Source: Diphasiastrum complanatum (taxonomy: Eukaryota > Streptophyta > Lycopodiopsida > Lycopodiales > Lycopodiaceae). Taken from it: a stretch of 64,000 nucleotides of DNA. The position numbers and the translations under genes are program-made. This document shows, piece after piece, positions 1 through 12,581 of the stretch. The notes below the pieces were generated by a model. That model searched no databases, was not told where the DNA came from, and saw only the letters and a program-made list of their open reading frames with translations. The DNA is taken from assembly GCA_029204225.1 (NCBI GenBank), contig CM055109.1, positions 19,960,267-20,024,266 on the forward strand, written 5' to 3'. Positions within the stretch are counted from its first letter, which is position 1. The number at the start of each line of letters is the position of its first letter.

Positions 1-110
1 AAAAAATTTCAGCCATAAGCTATTTTTCCAATTTTTTTTTTTTTTTAAACAATTATGGGTATAGAAACGCGTTTCTCAGAAACGCGGTTTTAGAAACACG
101 TTTCTGGGCA
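1..110. repeat. Subterminal repeat of a second, related hAT copy
   Basis: A 24-bp stretch at 63-86, starting with the palindrome AGAAACGCGTTTCT, is repeated exactly at 5233-5256 inside the right end of the neighbouring hAT element. Further AGAAACRYGTTTCT-like motifs and an ATTATGGGTAT motif also resemble that element's ends. This lies outside the element's own target duplication, so I read it as the end of another, related copy cut by the window edge. No terminal inverted repeat for it could be found. Positions 111-241 hold nothing recognisable. Confidence 0.5.
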
Positions 111-241
111 TCTAACTTTAAAGCATCAGCCAGCTTATTACAAACTTATTTATGATTTAACTCAAAGTCTTTGTTTCTTGAAGGCAAAGTATAGAACTTA
201 GTTTTATGGGTCTATGTCTTCCAATTGGGCATTTAAGTCAC

Positions 242-249
242 ATTCTAAG
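242..249. repeat. Left target-site duplication of hAT element
   Basis: The 8-bp sequence ATTCTAAG here is repeated exactly at 5300-5307, directly outside the two terminal inverted repeats. Eight base pairs is the standard duplication length of the hAT superfamily. Confidence 0.93.
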
Positions 250-260
250 CATAGTTGCAC
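250..260 (+). repeat. Left terminal inverted repeat of hAT
   Basis: CATAGTTGCAC, an exact inverted match to 5289-5299. A similar AGTTGCA core recurs at the ends of the MITE at 61045-61642. Confidence 0.9.
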
Positions 261-511
261 TGCATTTCAGAAACATGTTTCTGAAATATCAAAAAAATTC
301 CCAGAAACGTTTTTTTAATTTTTTAATTTTTTGATTTTTTTGGGCAATATGGGTATCAAGTGAAAGCTCTAATTAAGAGCATAATTACTGTGTATTTTGC
401 CGAATGTTTCGGGTGAAGGATGGTCTAGTTTAGGTGCATTAACTCCCAGGTTTACGCTTTGTTGTGTTTAATATAAAAAATTAATAAAAAAACATGATGC
501 CCCAAAATTCG

Positions 512-559
512 CCCCCCCCCCCCCCCTCTCTCTTTCTCTCTCTCTCATTATCTCTCTCA
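512..559. repeat. Poly(C) followed by (CT)n
   Basis: About fifteen C residues run into an imperfect CT tract inside the hAT element, downstream of the transposase on the minus strand. Confidence 0.9.
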
Positions 560-698
560 GATCAAACAAACTAAACAAAAATGCTGAATCATGCTAAACA
601 AAAACCATGCTAAGTGTTCTGAACCAGTCACCATATCTGCATCGTCCTGAACTATACTGAAGCATTTTTCAACCATATGGAATCGTTTTTCAACCATA

Positions 699-709
699 CT
701 CTCTCTCTC

Positions 710-778
<69 letters not shown>
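699..778. repeat. (CT)n microsatellite inside hAT
   Basis: An almost pure 80-bp CT tract with a single CAT interruption. The Arg-Glu open frame on the opposite strand is an artefact of the repeat. Confidence 0.95.
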
Positions 779-781
<3 letters not shown>

Positions 782-944
782 GAACAGTATTGAATCGTTA
801 CACTGCTGTGAATAGGATCATCGTAATATATAATATCGGGCCACATGGCACCAAAATGGGGTACAATGATGTTCCATGAACATAATGAAAACTACACAAC
901 TAAGACTCGTCTGAGTCATGGTAAGAACCATCATCTGAATCTGT

Positions 945-3900
945 GCCTGAATGCAGATCCCAAGGGTCTGTAGATGAATCGGAACTGGAGGGAGCCATAT
1001 GCCGTGGTGTGGCCCTGGCTCTGACGCGTGCTTGGCTCTCTGCTGCGTGCTCTGGCTCTGGATCCTCCCCCTGCCTCTACCTCTGCCTCTCTCCCCTCCT
1101 TTGGCCCCCCTCTGCCTGCCCCACCCTTGTGTCTACCCCTGCGTGTCTGTGTTGTCAGGTGGCTGTGATCCAACGCCCTCGGATGGCCCTACCCACTGTG
1201 TACGATGCCTAGCGCGACGGCTGCCTGTGATGCTCCACTCCTGTCTACAAAAGCGAACTCAGCCCCCCCCTTCCAAAACCTCTAGGTCTCCCCCTAGGCC
1301 TACGTGCAGGAATGGCTGGCTCTTCCTCTGTCTCCGCATCAGGGTCCACTAGCAAGTCAGCCAGGTCATCCCCCTGTGCCTCGGCCCCCCATCTCCTCAT
1401 CCTCCTCCGTATCCCCCTCAACCCACTCCTCTTCCTGATAGTCAGCCCCGAGCTCCTCTCCACCCTCCAAGCCCTCATCATCCCCCTCCTCAGCCCTATC
1501 CCTCTGCCTGTCTGCCCTCCTCGAACATTGTAGAGCCCATGCGTCAGCCTGCGCCTGTCTATATAACTCTCTATAGATCTCATCATCCATCTCCTCCTGC
1601 GTGGGTGGTGCCCGGGGAGCAACAGCTGCCGAATCCACCAAGCAAGTGTCAGGGTTCACCTGCAACCAAAACAATACATTGTTGTCAGCAATTCATTGCA
1701 TAATTCGAAAGCAATTTAGTTCATCAAAGCATAGCAAGAAACAGGGGGTTGTGATGTGACTCACCTCGAGCATTTGTCCCCCTCCTCGTGTTCTCAACAT
1801 ACGGCCATTGGTGTTCACAAACACCAACTGCCTACACTGCTTGATGGACAACCTGTTCCTCTTCTGCGTGTGATACAAGGCCCAGGTGCTCCAATTCCGC
1901 TTGCAAGCTCCTATTGAACAATCCTGTGCAAGGACTCTCTCGGCCAGTCGTCGCAGGTCACCCGTGCTGCACCCATGGTAGCCCCACCATGAAACAAGGC
2001 CTCAACATGTCCTCCCTCCGTCGACTCTTATCTCCATCGAAAGGAAACTGGTAGCGCTCAAAGATCAGCAGCTGGTATGCAATGTTAGCGAGCATCAGAC
2101 CTGTTGGCAGAAGAAAAAACATGGCTCGTGTAAGTCCTCTTGAATTCACACACTAGCGATGAGCACATTACAGTCACTACTGCAGTACTTAGCCTACCAA
2201 GAAATTTATCACACGTACCTGGTCCAGGCCATACGCGCTCCGTGTACCCCACCCATCCCTGATGCAGCTCCCGATCGTCCCGATCCCGAGTCTCGCGCCA
2301 CAAGGGTGCAATATGTGGGCTACGACGTGGATGGGTCGGTGGAAGTAGTCCCATCTGGCCTCCCAGATTCGTGAGATCTCGCACCTCCTGCAGCAGACAA
2401 ATCACAACAATCATGTAACCATAGCTGCCATAGCATAAAAGAAACGAATCAGACTTGAGTGAGAAACAACAAACTAGACACTGAAGACTCATACCTGTGC
2501 TCGACCAAGGCTGACGTCAGAATCCCCTCGTCGATGCGGTCCCATGAACTCGTAAATGAGGCCGAGAGTGCACCCCTCACGGTCTACCAGGCGCAACACT
2601 CTGAAAATGGGTAGAAGGACCCCAGTAATCTCCTCAGCATCTGTCCAGAACTGCTCACCGAACATAGTGGACCGGAAAAACGCCGCATGTGGGAGGTCCA
2701 TGAACTCTCGGAAGGACTCGCTAGAAACCATCCGCCACAATGCGTCCTTCACTACTACTAATTGCTCTAGCACCAAGAAGTAAAAGGCAAGGCGTGTGGG
2801 TGCTGGCTTTTTCAGGTTTAGGTGCGAGAAGGTGCGGAATAGGGCCAGCACACGCCTATTCCTGGTAACAAAAGTGACCAGGCACATGGCCGTAGAAGTG
2901 ACCTGCAACACAGACATCCAGTAAAAAATTTAGACAGTAGTTGAGATGTGTTTAGCAGCATGGAGCAGGCGTCAATCAACACAATATAGCAAATGGAGAA
3001 ACCAATACCTCTGTGATCCATGGAAGTGCACATAGGTCATGGATGAGCAAGTCTATGCAATGCCGCAGCACAGGGTGTCTACACAATGTTGGGTGCTCCC
3101 TCGTCATAATCTCTCCCATCTGCTTGCAGTTCGAAGCGTTGTCCGTGACAACCTGAACCACATGCTCCACCCCAATGTCAGCAATAACATCTCTAATAAC
3201 CTCCCATATGGAATCGGTTGCGATGGCGTCACCACCTCGAGTGGCATCCATGCCACGTAGAATACTGTGCCAAGCGGGCAAGAAACCAAGACATTGATGA
3301 CGGATCGCGGACGAACGTCGGTCCATCCATCACTCAATATCGTGCATCCATACCTGCCACAAAACACCCATTAGCCAAATGCAAAAATTGCGCCACGAGT
3401 CAACCCTAAACGCATGCAATGGGTTTATGAAAACAAAGTACTTACATTTGCCAAGCTGAGCGAATGGAACTCAGCTCTCGCGTGAAGGTCTCCTCCTCCT
3501 GACGAAGCATCCTGCCTTGCAATGCCTCTCGTCTGGGAGGCGTCCATGTAGCATCCACGACTGCCAGCTGTGCGCAAAACTCCTTGAACACCCAAGTGTC
3601 AGCAACAACAAAGGAAATGCTTGCACTCGTAAAAGAACTGGCCAGCAAGTCGAGTGCACTGGGCATGCTGCCCTCTCTGCCACCCGCATCGATGAAGGGT
3701 CTGCTGTCTGGGCCTAACCTCTCTCTGCTGTGCACATGGCGCTCGTGGTCTAACACGCGAACCGGATGGTTGATCTATGGGTGTGTCACTCTCTCTGGGA
3801 GGACCTGTCGAACCATGTGCTGCATCTGCCGCCGAAGAAGAGGAGGGACGAGAAGGACCCGCTGCTGCTGATCCAACCTGCTCATGTGATGCTCTCCCCT

Positions 3901-4400
3901 CTAAAGTAAGCCCTGTTGCTGCGGGTGGAACTAGAGTGGCCCCACCTGGACCATGCACTGCACCTAAACCCTGCCCAAAATGTACTAGGCTCTGCACCCG
4001 TAGTAGGCCGTGCCTGCATACCTGTGAGCCCTGCCTGTGAACCTACAGCTGCTCCTGCCTCCTGTCCCTGTCTCTGTCCCTGTCCATGTCCCTGTCCGGA
4101 AATCTGTGATGCAGCACCGTGCCCGTACATAATAGACAACCTCTCTCTCTCCTCATCGGAAATGTTGGGGCAATCAGCCCAATGCCTGCCCACCCGTCCC
4201 TCAGTAAGTGAGCCCTAACCCTGGTAAGTGATCATGTGAAGAGACCACCACAATGCAAGCATCTCCATCTATGGACTCCCATGCCATGGTGTGTAGCCAC
4301 ATCTCCCTCAATAAGCTCAACCTCGCCCCACAGGCCTCGGCGTTGCACTGGCATCGTGTCAACACGAGATCAAACCTTACAAGCAGACGACCGTTCAGTA
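945..4400 (-). pseudogene. hAT transposase (BED / DUF659 / hAT dimerisation), broken
   Basis: A multi-exon transposase read from high to low coordinates. A BED-type finger (WRCLHCGG then a distal His) lies near 4390-4180 and contains an in-frame TGA. A Gly/Gln/Pro-rich linker follows. DUF659 spans about 3756-2980, with motifs LSDGWTDVRPRS and VVQVVTDNASNCKQMG. The 2917-2489 block holds FWTDAEEITG and VLRLVDREG. The dimerisation motif CSIGACKRNWSTWALYHTQK lies at 1930-1840. An acidic tail follows below 1674. Plausible GT/AG introns separate exons at about 3446/3359, 3012/2904, 2494/2387 and 2222/2110. There is a one-base frameshift near 3265, probably another near 1990, and the BED stop, so this copy is probably dead. 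Exon ends are approximate. Confidence 0.85.
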
Positions 4401-5288
4401 GAAGAAAACACACTGCATTGGAAAACATTACCAGCCTAAAACAGAGCTGAACACCCCGAGCACGCGTCACATTGATTCTAGTAAGATCATAGCAAGTGCC
4501 AAAAAACACACGAGACATGGCGAGGGATAGAATAATTCCAGTGTGAGCGAAAACGGGCGACTGACGCTTGCGTGGGAGTCCTTGCAGGCGAAAAGGAGTC
4601 CAGTGCAGGCCTAAACCACGCTACTGGCGGATGCTTGCACGATGCTCTAACCCTAAACCCTAAAAAACATGGAATTAGGGCATGAAAATTGAAATTTGTG
4701 GTACGGACGTAGACGGGCAGAACGGAGGTCACAGGAGTCTCTGCAGGCATGTGGGAATGCATTCTAGGCTCAGACATCACCTGAATCGGTTGCCCACAAG
4801 TCATTTTCTGAAAATGGCAAAATAAAACAAGCATTTGGATTGTGGTGTTCAAATCTCACAAGGCGTGCCGTAATGTTTGAAACTGGCCCAGTAGGAATCA
4901 CCTTGGGCGTGAAGAAAGGTGGTCTAGAGCCAAACTACGCTTGATTTGGTTGCCTACAGCTCAATTTCAACACTTGCAAAAAAACAAGCCTACACTTACC
5001 AAAAATCGAAAACTGATCGTTTTGATCTGCGCGAAGCTCAGATCCCCCTGGCACCGTGCACACCACCTCCGTATCGCCGAGTAGATGCCTTCCGACTATG
5101 CACACGCCTCGATCGGACACCCGTAGCTCAAAACAAAAAAATTTACCTCCTCCACGGCTGGCGCGACTCTGGCTGTGAAGAGGTGCAAATTTTTTTGAAT
5201 ATACTGTTTTTTTTAAGTGCGATTCTGGGAGGAGAAACGCGTTTCTCAGAAACGCGATTTCCGAAACGCCTCCCAGAAACGTGATTCT

Positions 5289-5299
5289 GTGCAACTATG
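5289..5299 (-). repeat. Right terminal inverted repeat of hAT
   Basis: GTGCAACTATG, the exact reverse complement of 250-260, followed directly by the ATTCTAAG target duplication. Confidence 0.9.
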
Positions 5300-5307
5300 A
5301 TTCTAAG
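5300..5307. repeat. Right target-site duplication of hAT
   Basis: ATTCTAAG, identical to 242-249. Confidence 0.93.
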
Positions 5308-8300
5308 AAAGAAAATGCATAGGAAAGAATTTAGTCTTGAGAGGTTGTGCTAAGCACTTGAAACCTATTGGAGGACTACTTGGTCCTTTTGCTTTTAGTG
5401 AATACCTACATTTTGTTTGCTTGCTCTATGAAGCTTCCTTTGAAGTCGAGTTTTGCATCTCTGGATTGGTGGCTTCCAAATTTTACAGCTCTTCTTGAAA
5501 GAAGAGTTGAGTGTTTTGCATTTCATGAGAGACTAGATCCAAAAGAGCACAATCGTTGCAAATAATTCCCTTTCCATGGTGCCTTTGATGCTTCGGGAAG
5601 GTCTCCTATTGTGTCAATAGAGTTTAGTGCATAGTTCTTAGATTCAAGTTGTTAAACTAAAATTGTCTTCAGGTGGTCCAAGAAAATTTAGAGCTTGCAA
5701 GTGAGTTTTTTTTTTCAAGAAGTGAGGGTCATAATGCCAAATGACAAGTGTGTTTCTACGTTAGCAACATGGAAAGGAGAGATTGCCTGTGGGGGTGCAG
5801 GAGATGTGCTCGAGGACCTTTTTACTTCTGGCAAAGTCATAGCTAGAGTTAAGGAGTTCTCCTTTGTTGGAGTTGTCATTCCAAAGTTATGCTTGTCATC
5901 ATGTTGTTCATGCTTCAGAATAGAGTCCACACCTCTAATTGTTAGGGATGATGCCTTGTTTGATAGTTGGTGTGGGTGCCTTTTTTTCATTTGCAGTAGA
6001 ACTTTTTATAATGAGATGTGACCTCAATATTGCCAACAACAAATTGAATCTCATTTGTTACGAAGGCTATGAGGCTAGGTGAATTGAGTAGAATATAATT
6101 TTTCATGAATTTTCTTATTATCTTCAACAAGAGTAGCTTGGCCTTTAGCTTTGCAGAATGTTTTCGAGATTTTGAGAGGCATCCTTGGCTAAAGACGTGA
6201 TGGGGGTAGGGTTCGAGAATAATATGTCATGAGGTTAAGAGGCTTTGGACTTTTTTATTTGGACATGACTGTGCTAGTTGTCTAGGTTCATCAACTAATT
6301 TATTTTACTCTATCTTTGAGAAAAGCATCACTTTTGACGCAATATCGAAGTGGGAATGAGACATGCACTAGCTATGTCTCAATACAGCGATCGCATCCTT
6401 CCATTATCCATAAGAACCTTTGAAGAAGACTAGAATTTCTGTAATGTAGTGTTTGACTAGAATGGAGTAGGTTAAATATGGATCACTCTCCATGACTAGT
6501 CTATTTTTTGAAGAACATGACGAGACCTTTTCATTGCATGTTATGTCATCCTTCAAATGTTACCTTACCAATTATACTTCTTTTAAGAAGAATTTTGTTA
6601 TCATGCATCTATTGGCTACTCTAGGATGATGCTTTCTCTACTATCAAAGGTTTTTTACATTTCTTTTCTTGTAGAGTGACCTACCAATAGTCACGCTTTG
6701 ATTATCTTATGATTTACATGAACATTGTAATGCCTTTGGTTGAGGGTGGCACTCAAAGATCAATCAATTGGTTGAAGTTTAATGCTTGGCCTTGCCCTTC
6801 TCTTAGAGTTGTGTTTTTATATGCTCACTTCTTTCAAATGCAAGGTTGCTTGAATGATGTCTTATGTAGTCCCTTTTTGCTTTATACATTATAATTTTTT
6901 TGGAATGAACTCTCCAAAATCAGTTTTCTTTAATAAGGAAATTTGTGAAGCAAAGTTGTCTGAAGGTTGAAGTGAAGTACTAGTTTATGTCCTTCATTTG
7001 CTTTCATGAAATCTTTTAGGTTTAGCTTCCCTTGTTTTGGAACGAGGCATCTATGTGTTTGAGATTTAGTACATTGTGTTCGTGAGTTGGATAAGTTTAA
7101 ACCTTTCTAAAAGAAAAGCTTCATGTTTGTAGGTTTCAAGCTTTCGACAACAGTTGAAGAGCCTTCTTTTGCTAAGAAGAATCTCATTTATAGTGAATCA
7201 GAAATCTAGTCGTACAAGTTTGCAAAATATAATATTTGATAAGATGCTATGACAAATGACACGGATGAAATATTAGGGTTGAAATTCATTCTTTTAAAAG
7301 TATTTTTCATTTATTATATTTTTGTTGCCCAAGACATCAACATTGGTAGAGAATGACACACAACATTGCAAATAAGAGAAGCTTATACTTAAACATTGTC
7401 AGTAGTTAAAGGTTCTTGAAAGCATTTTTGTTCACTCTATGTAGGAGCTCTCTTACCTATATGAATAGATTCTCAAGCTATGTTAGTAGACCATTTCTTC
7501 AAAATAACTTGTTTGATAAGTTGTGTACATCTCTCCTAGTAAGCTTCTTTGAGTCCAATATAGCCAATATCCTAGCCTTGTTATTCTTGGCTACTATATC
7601 GAACTTATTTTGACTTCCTTGATAATACTTGTAACTATGGTTTGTGAATGTGTTTCAAAGTGAGGTCAATGAATTGCTCAAGCTAGGCCCTAGTATAATA
7701 GGGTCATCAAGAAAATCACAAAAGCCATTCTTATTTTATTTTTCAACATAAATGAATATGTAACTTATGAGCTTATATCAACTTGTAGATATTTGTTGCA
7801 TGATTCCATTGCTTTCTAAGAAAATAGGATAAAGTTGGAAATTTGGTCAACAAAAAGAGGGTATGTGTTTGAGAACAGTTTCATTATGTAGTTTTTGTAC
7901 ATGCTCAATAGGATAGGTTTCTATGGAAAGAGAATGTTGAGTCTAATACTAGAAGTTTATCACCTCAATTGTAATGAAATAGAATGGTTCATTAGAATAT
8001 ATGGTTTCTTACAATGAGCTAGTTAGGCGCTTTGCATCCACATTTTGTAAATTGAGAAATTAAAAACACATAGCAATGTGCTCACAACAAAGGAGCATTT
8101 GCTAAGGCGATGTCAAGTGAAATTAGCTTTTCGATAATTTGGTCTTCATAATTATCTTAACATAGACCTAGATAATTTATATTAGATGGCTTAAATGACT
8201 TTTTTGAAAAAAGAACATCTCATAGGAAACCGCAAAGTCCTTAGTTGCATACATAAGCTAATGGAGATTTTGAATTGACGCCAGCTAGAAACATTTGAAA

Positions 8301-8967
8301 TCTCATTATAGAGATGTCCAGAGAGAATACTAAGCCAAAGTCATAAATGATGGAAATTTTCATTGAAAAACCTGCAAAGGTACTACACCCAAAAGTCACA
8401 ACAAAATACTGCATGCTCTTATTGAATGCAGTCCCATGATAGACTTATCAAGTTGTATAAAATATTTTCAAGTGTTTAGAAGATGAATACATAGTAATTT
8501 CTAAACTTGCATGATCAATTTATAACTTGAGCTTTATGTTGGAAGGAAACTTTGAAAGCTTTGTAGACTCCCCATGATGCTTGACATAATCAACTTGAAT
8601 GACCCATACAATGCCCTATTAGTTTTTGCTTTTGATTTTCTAAAGCATCTTCCACTCTTTGCATTTCAAGGGTGAGCTTATTCTAACATTGTGTATAGAC
8701 TATCATAACCTCACAAACCACCTACCAAGTGAGGCCGCCAAATGTCCTCAATATCATATAGAGATTGGCACATTTGAGAATGATCATAGTAAGATCTTCA
8801 TAGAAGGAAGGAAGTTGTTCTTCATGACCTCATGAATGGTGTTTAACAATGAAGGTTCCAATACCATCCGATCAGCAAGAAATAATTCTAGGATTGCACC
8901 ATCTATACCAATTGGCATGGAGAGAAGCCAAGGCAATCATATGCATTAGAATTAGCATTAATAAATG
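5308..8967. other. AT-rich region, no recognisable gene
   Basis: The open frames here are short (108 codons at most, at 5695-6021) and match no domain I know. I see no splice-supported gene, tRNA, LTR or known transposon motif. It may be old degraded repeat or intergenic DNA. Confidence 0.5.
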
Positions 8968-9395
8968 AAGGTGGACCTCTCTTTAGGCCTCCATAGGCTA
9001 ATAAGTGACTAACTAATAGTTAGTGGTATTTACAAGATTGTTAAGTTTAGTTAGATTTTGGTATTGTCTATACCTAGTCTAGTTCCATCATTTCAGGCTA
9101 TTTATAAATCTTTTGGAAAATGATATATTTTGCCAAGAAATGATTGGGAGCTTCTCCATCCTCTTTGTGGTCTCATGTGCCTTATCACATGTAATCGTGT
9201 GAAATCCTCCATCCCTAATGCAAGGGAATGGATTGGGCTCACTATTTCGATGTATAATATGTGGAAATGCAATGCCATTTTGTTTCTCTTGCTTTCTACA
9301 ATATGAATGTGCTAGCTACATCTTGATTGAGTTCTTGCTGGCTTATAATAACTTGATTTGAGAGGTTTGGCAACTGATAATTGTGGTATTAGAGC
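8968..9395 (+). other. Possible decayed LTR with primer-binding-like site
   Basis: TGGTATTAGAGC at 9384-9395 differs by one base from the initiator-Met tRNA primer site used by the copia elements in this window. Upstream lie a TATTTATAAAT box near 9100 and sequence of LTR-like layout. The expected CA before the site is absent, no second LTR is seen and no coding region follows. This is a weak call. Confidence 0.25.
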
Positions 9396-11789
9396 AATTG
9401 ACCCATGAATCATTGTGTTCAACATGAATCTTCTCAAATTTGAAAATACTTTGTAGAGTTTTAAAAAATTTGCTAGTTTATTAATTTTTCAAGTTTTTGG
9501 AACGTCTTTTTTCTTTTCTTTTAAGCATTATTATGTGGTGTTGTTTCCCATGGTGTATGTCTTATCTTTAGCTTTAATTTGAATAAAATTGAAAGTGCAA
9601 AAGTTATGGCCAAACTTGTGGATCTTTCAACAAGTTTTTGTGAGTAAAAGCATTGAGGGATTGCTTTTTGTGTTTTATTCACTCATTGCCAATCTACTTT
9701 TGTGGTTTTTTTTTTGTTATGAGCTTTTAGAGCTTGATCTTAGCTTGAGTCCGAGATTTTTTTTTAGTTTGTCATAAGTGCACTTATAGATTTATCATGT
9801 TCAACACTTGTAGTGACACTAAGATGTTTATAACACTTGTAGTTGGCTTAAAGCTCAACACCTACAATGCACGCTACAACTAAGAGAGGAGGAAGAAGGG
9901 ACAAGAAACGAAGGAGCATGAAAGCCGATCTTCCTATGTGCAGCTGCATCGTTTGGCTCATTTGACCAACATAGTTTGTCAATGGTGCCAAATGCTTGCT
10001 TTCTATGTTAAAGCGTCCTATGACAAGGGATTAGGCACAACTGAACCTGCGATCTATGATAGATCTAAACTAACAAGGGGAGATACTACACATGATTAGT
10101 GATCTAGGCGTCAAACATGCATGATTAAAAAGCAGGCTTCAAACATAAAGCATGGCACTTACCTCACAACTCTCTTTCTCTCTCTCTTTTTCTCTCTCTC
10201 AAAGTATTCACAAAAACACTATAGGAAGGAACTCAACTCTTTGATTGATCGAATGAAACTTGAGAATATAGGTGTTGAGGTTGGTCATTGGAGTTTGGAA
10301 GAAAGTCAATATTAAAGGACAAACCTTTTTAAGTTTGGACCTTAAAAATGCATCTCATTGACTATTTGTATGACAAAGCATGAAGACACCTAACTCACAA
10401 TAAGCACATTTCAGGGCTTGCTTCGGAAGGAACAAAGACATTTTGCTACATGCAAGAAAATCATTGTCTATTGTGCATTCAGGTCCGTGAGCTTACACCA
10501 AGAATCCAGAACTAAAAAAAGAATGCACTATCAAGTGATATCTTTATTTATGTTTCCAACATTCAGATTTCGTACCTAGAGCTTGTATATAGCTAAGTGC
10601 AGCAAAGGTTGGATGAGGTTGAGCAGAAGAAGCTACCTAGCTAAACTTGTATTTGAAATTTTAGTGACGGTTGGAGGATAGAATTGCAAGGGAGCATCGT
10701 ATTAGTTGGGATGTAGATTCAATAGAAAGTGGTAGTTTGACAATGGAAGAGAACAGACAAGACAAAGCAATAGTTGAGTTGGGAGCAAATAATGATCAGT
10801 CTAATGCTTTTGCTCGAATATTTTGGCATGGTGGCACCCCCTTTGATGCATGGCTTACGGATATTTTTCTTGATGTTTTGTGTGTGAAGTGGATGCTCTT
10901 GCAGAACCAAAAAACGTAATGTACATTTCCTTGATTAAACATTAACTTTAAGCATTACACAGAATGATGCATGTTCCCCCCCCCCCCCCCCCCTTTCGCG
11001 GTTATGTGGTATGGGACGCAAGTTATTTTCGGAGGCTTGATTGGGCATAATGGTGTCGATAATTCCAGTGCATGGGGGTGGGTTGGCAGTGACCCTACGG
11101 TTGGGTGGATATGGTGCGTCGTCACTTGTATGGGGTGTTGGAATTCATGCCAAAGCCCAATTCTATTAGGTATCGAGCATCCTGAAAACTTGTTTATATC
11201 TATCCTTGAAAACACAAAAAAAGGCTCAAATTTTTATAGCAGAAAACTTGACTCGTATTTTTTAGAATTTTACAATACTGTATCGACTTGAAAAAATCGT
11301 ACTTTTTCGAATCATTGTAATTTTTGAATCAGTGTATAATTTCTTGAGTCGGTGTATATATTTTCGAGTCCTTGTATATTTTTGAGTCTTTGTAAAATTC
11401 GACACTGTCAAAAATCCGGCCCACGTCGCGACGTTGACAGTCCATCTACTCTTGTACATACATTCACTGTAAAACAACGGCTACCTACTGCATGATGGAT
11501 GTAGTTAATTAACTAGATTAATGTCAGCTTTCAATGTACTGATCATCTGACTTCCAATCATCAAGGAAGATCTACATTGGAGTCAACGCACTGATCAGAT
11601 TATCATCTTGTAGGCGTTATTTTGTAAGTAGTTCAATTTTTCGAGTTTGAGATCATCAATGATCCATCAGTTGAAGCACTTTTGCGCCTACTGTCTCGCG
11701 CCTAGCTTCAAGCCATTTTGTACTCATTTTTGTATCATTCAGAGTGCAAAGTTTTGTCTACACTACTGTATTGTTCTATTGTGCCTGAT
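9396..11789. other. Non-coding stretch with poly(C)
   Basis: No domain-bearing frame is visible. An imperfect CT tract lies at about 10160-10201 and a run of 18 C at 10976-10993. The frames of 80-106 codons around 10671-11291 resemble nothing known. Confidence 0.5.
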
Positions 11790-12255
11790 TGATTTTTTTC
11801 TCCCATCTTGAACATTCTTGTTGATAACCGACGCACTTCTGATCCAACAACCACCAAGGTCGGAGATCTGCAGGATATCGATTCCTGGTACTTGGACTCT
11901 GGAGCAACTCAACACAGGACTCACCATCGGGACTAGTTCCAAAGCTACAAGCCTTTCACTTATTCTAGAGTTGTGCAACTTGGAGACAACTCATCTCATT
12001 CCATTGAAGGTGAAGGAACAGTCAAGGTCGAATTTCAAAGAGGTGATGTTAAGTTGTTGTCCAATGTTTTACATGTTCTGAACCTTACCAAAAATCTGCT
12101 TTCTATAAGCAGAATCATTGATTTAGGTCATAGGGTCGAATTCGATACTGAGGGCTGCACCATTCTTGACAAGTCTCGAAAAGTTTTAGCTTTTGGTAGA
12201 AGATGTGGCTACCTTTACAAACTCAGTCACTCTTATTCTATAAATAGTCAAACTA
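11790..12255 (+). pseudogene. Copia C, protease/pre-integrase part
   Basis: The plus strand encodes the Ty1/copia protease motif SWYLDSGATQH at about 11882-11915. A stop follows, then an open frame (11973-12255) with NVLHVLNLTKNLLSIS and the spacer before integrase. The protein is close to that of element D on the other strand (30200-29755). The frame is cut at 12255 by insertion of copia B and resumes at about 24065. No LTR or gag of C remains upstream. Confidence 0.8.
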
Positions 12256-12506
12256 GTTAATAAAACACAATGTAAACACCCGACCGGATCAATCACCACA
12301 GCACAACGTCAAGTGCAACAGGACAAGACAACAAAATTACTCTCCTCAAACTGTATATTCAACTGATGAGTAAGTACAAAGATAAGTTGCTTAAAAGCAC
12401 TCAAAGGGCTCGTAAAAGAAAGATGGCCCGATAACTCTAGAACTAAGCACACGTGGTGCTGTCGAAATAAGAAAGCACTGTATAAGTTGATCATTGCTAT
12501 TTTAAC
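12256..12506 (-). repeat. 3' LTR of copia B
   Basis: Matches 23811-24061 over its full length with about 7 differences. The termini read GTTAATAAAAC...CTATTTTAAC on the plus strand and lack the usual TG...CA. A purine-rich tract on the minus strand (plus 12507-12519, CTCTCTCTCAATG) abuts the inner edge and fits a polypurine tract. Confidence 0.88.
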
Positions 12507-12581
12507 TCTCTCTCTCAATGATCAACGTCTCTCTTTATTTTAGAGTTTACTCTATTTATGGAACATACCTCCATGATAGTA

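Larger units (their letters stand above)
250..5299 (-). mobile_element. hAT-superfamily DNA transposon, complete ends
   Basis: A 5050-bp DNA transposon bounded by an 11-bp inverted repeat (CATAGTTGCAC at 250-260, reverse complement at 5289-5299) and exact 8-bp target duplications. Both ends carry subterminal AGAAACGCGTTTCT-type palindromes, probable transposase-binding sites by analogy with other hATs. The coding strand is minus, with a BED finger, DUF659 domain and hAT dimerisation domain in order. The coding region is broken, so the copy is probably not autonomous, but its intact ends could still be moved in trans. The exact flanking duplication means the element has not been rearranged since insertion. 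Confidence 0.93.

Noticed and set aside
652-846. Minus-strand 64-codon Arg-Glu frame
   Set aside because: It is the translation of the (CT)n tract in the hAT element.
943-1533. Overlapping plus-strand frames rich in Cys, Pro and Leu
   Set aside because: Antisense shadows of the acidic C-terminal tail of the hAT transposase; no motif or splice support.
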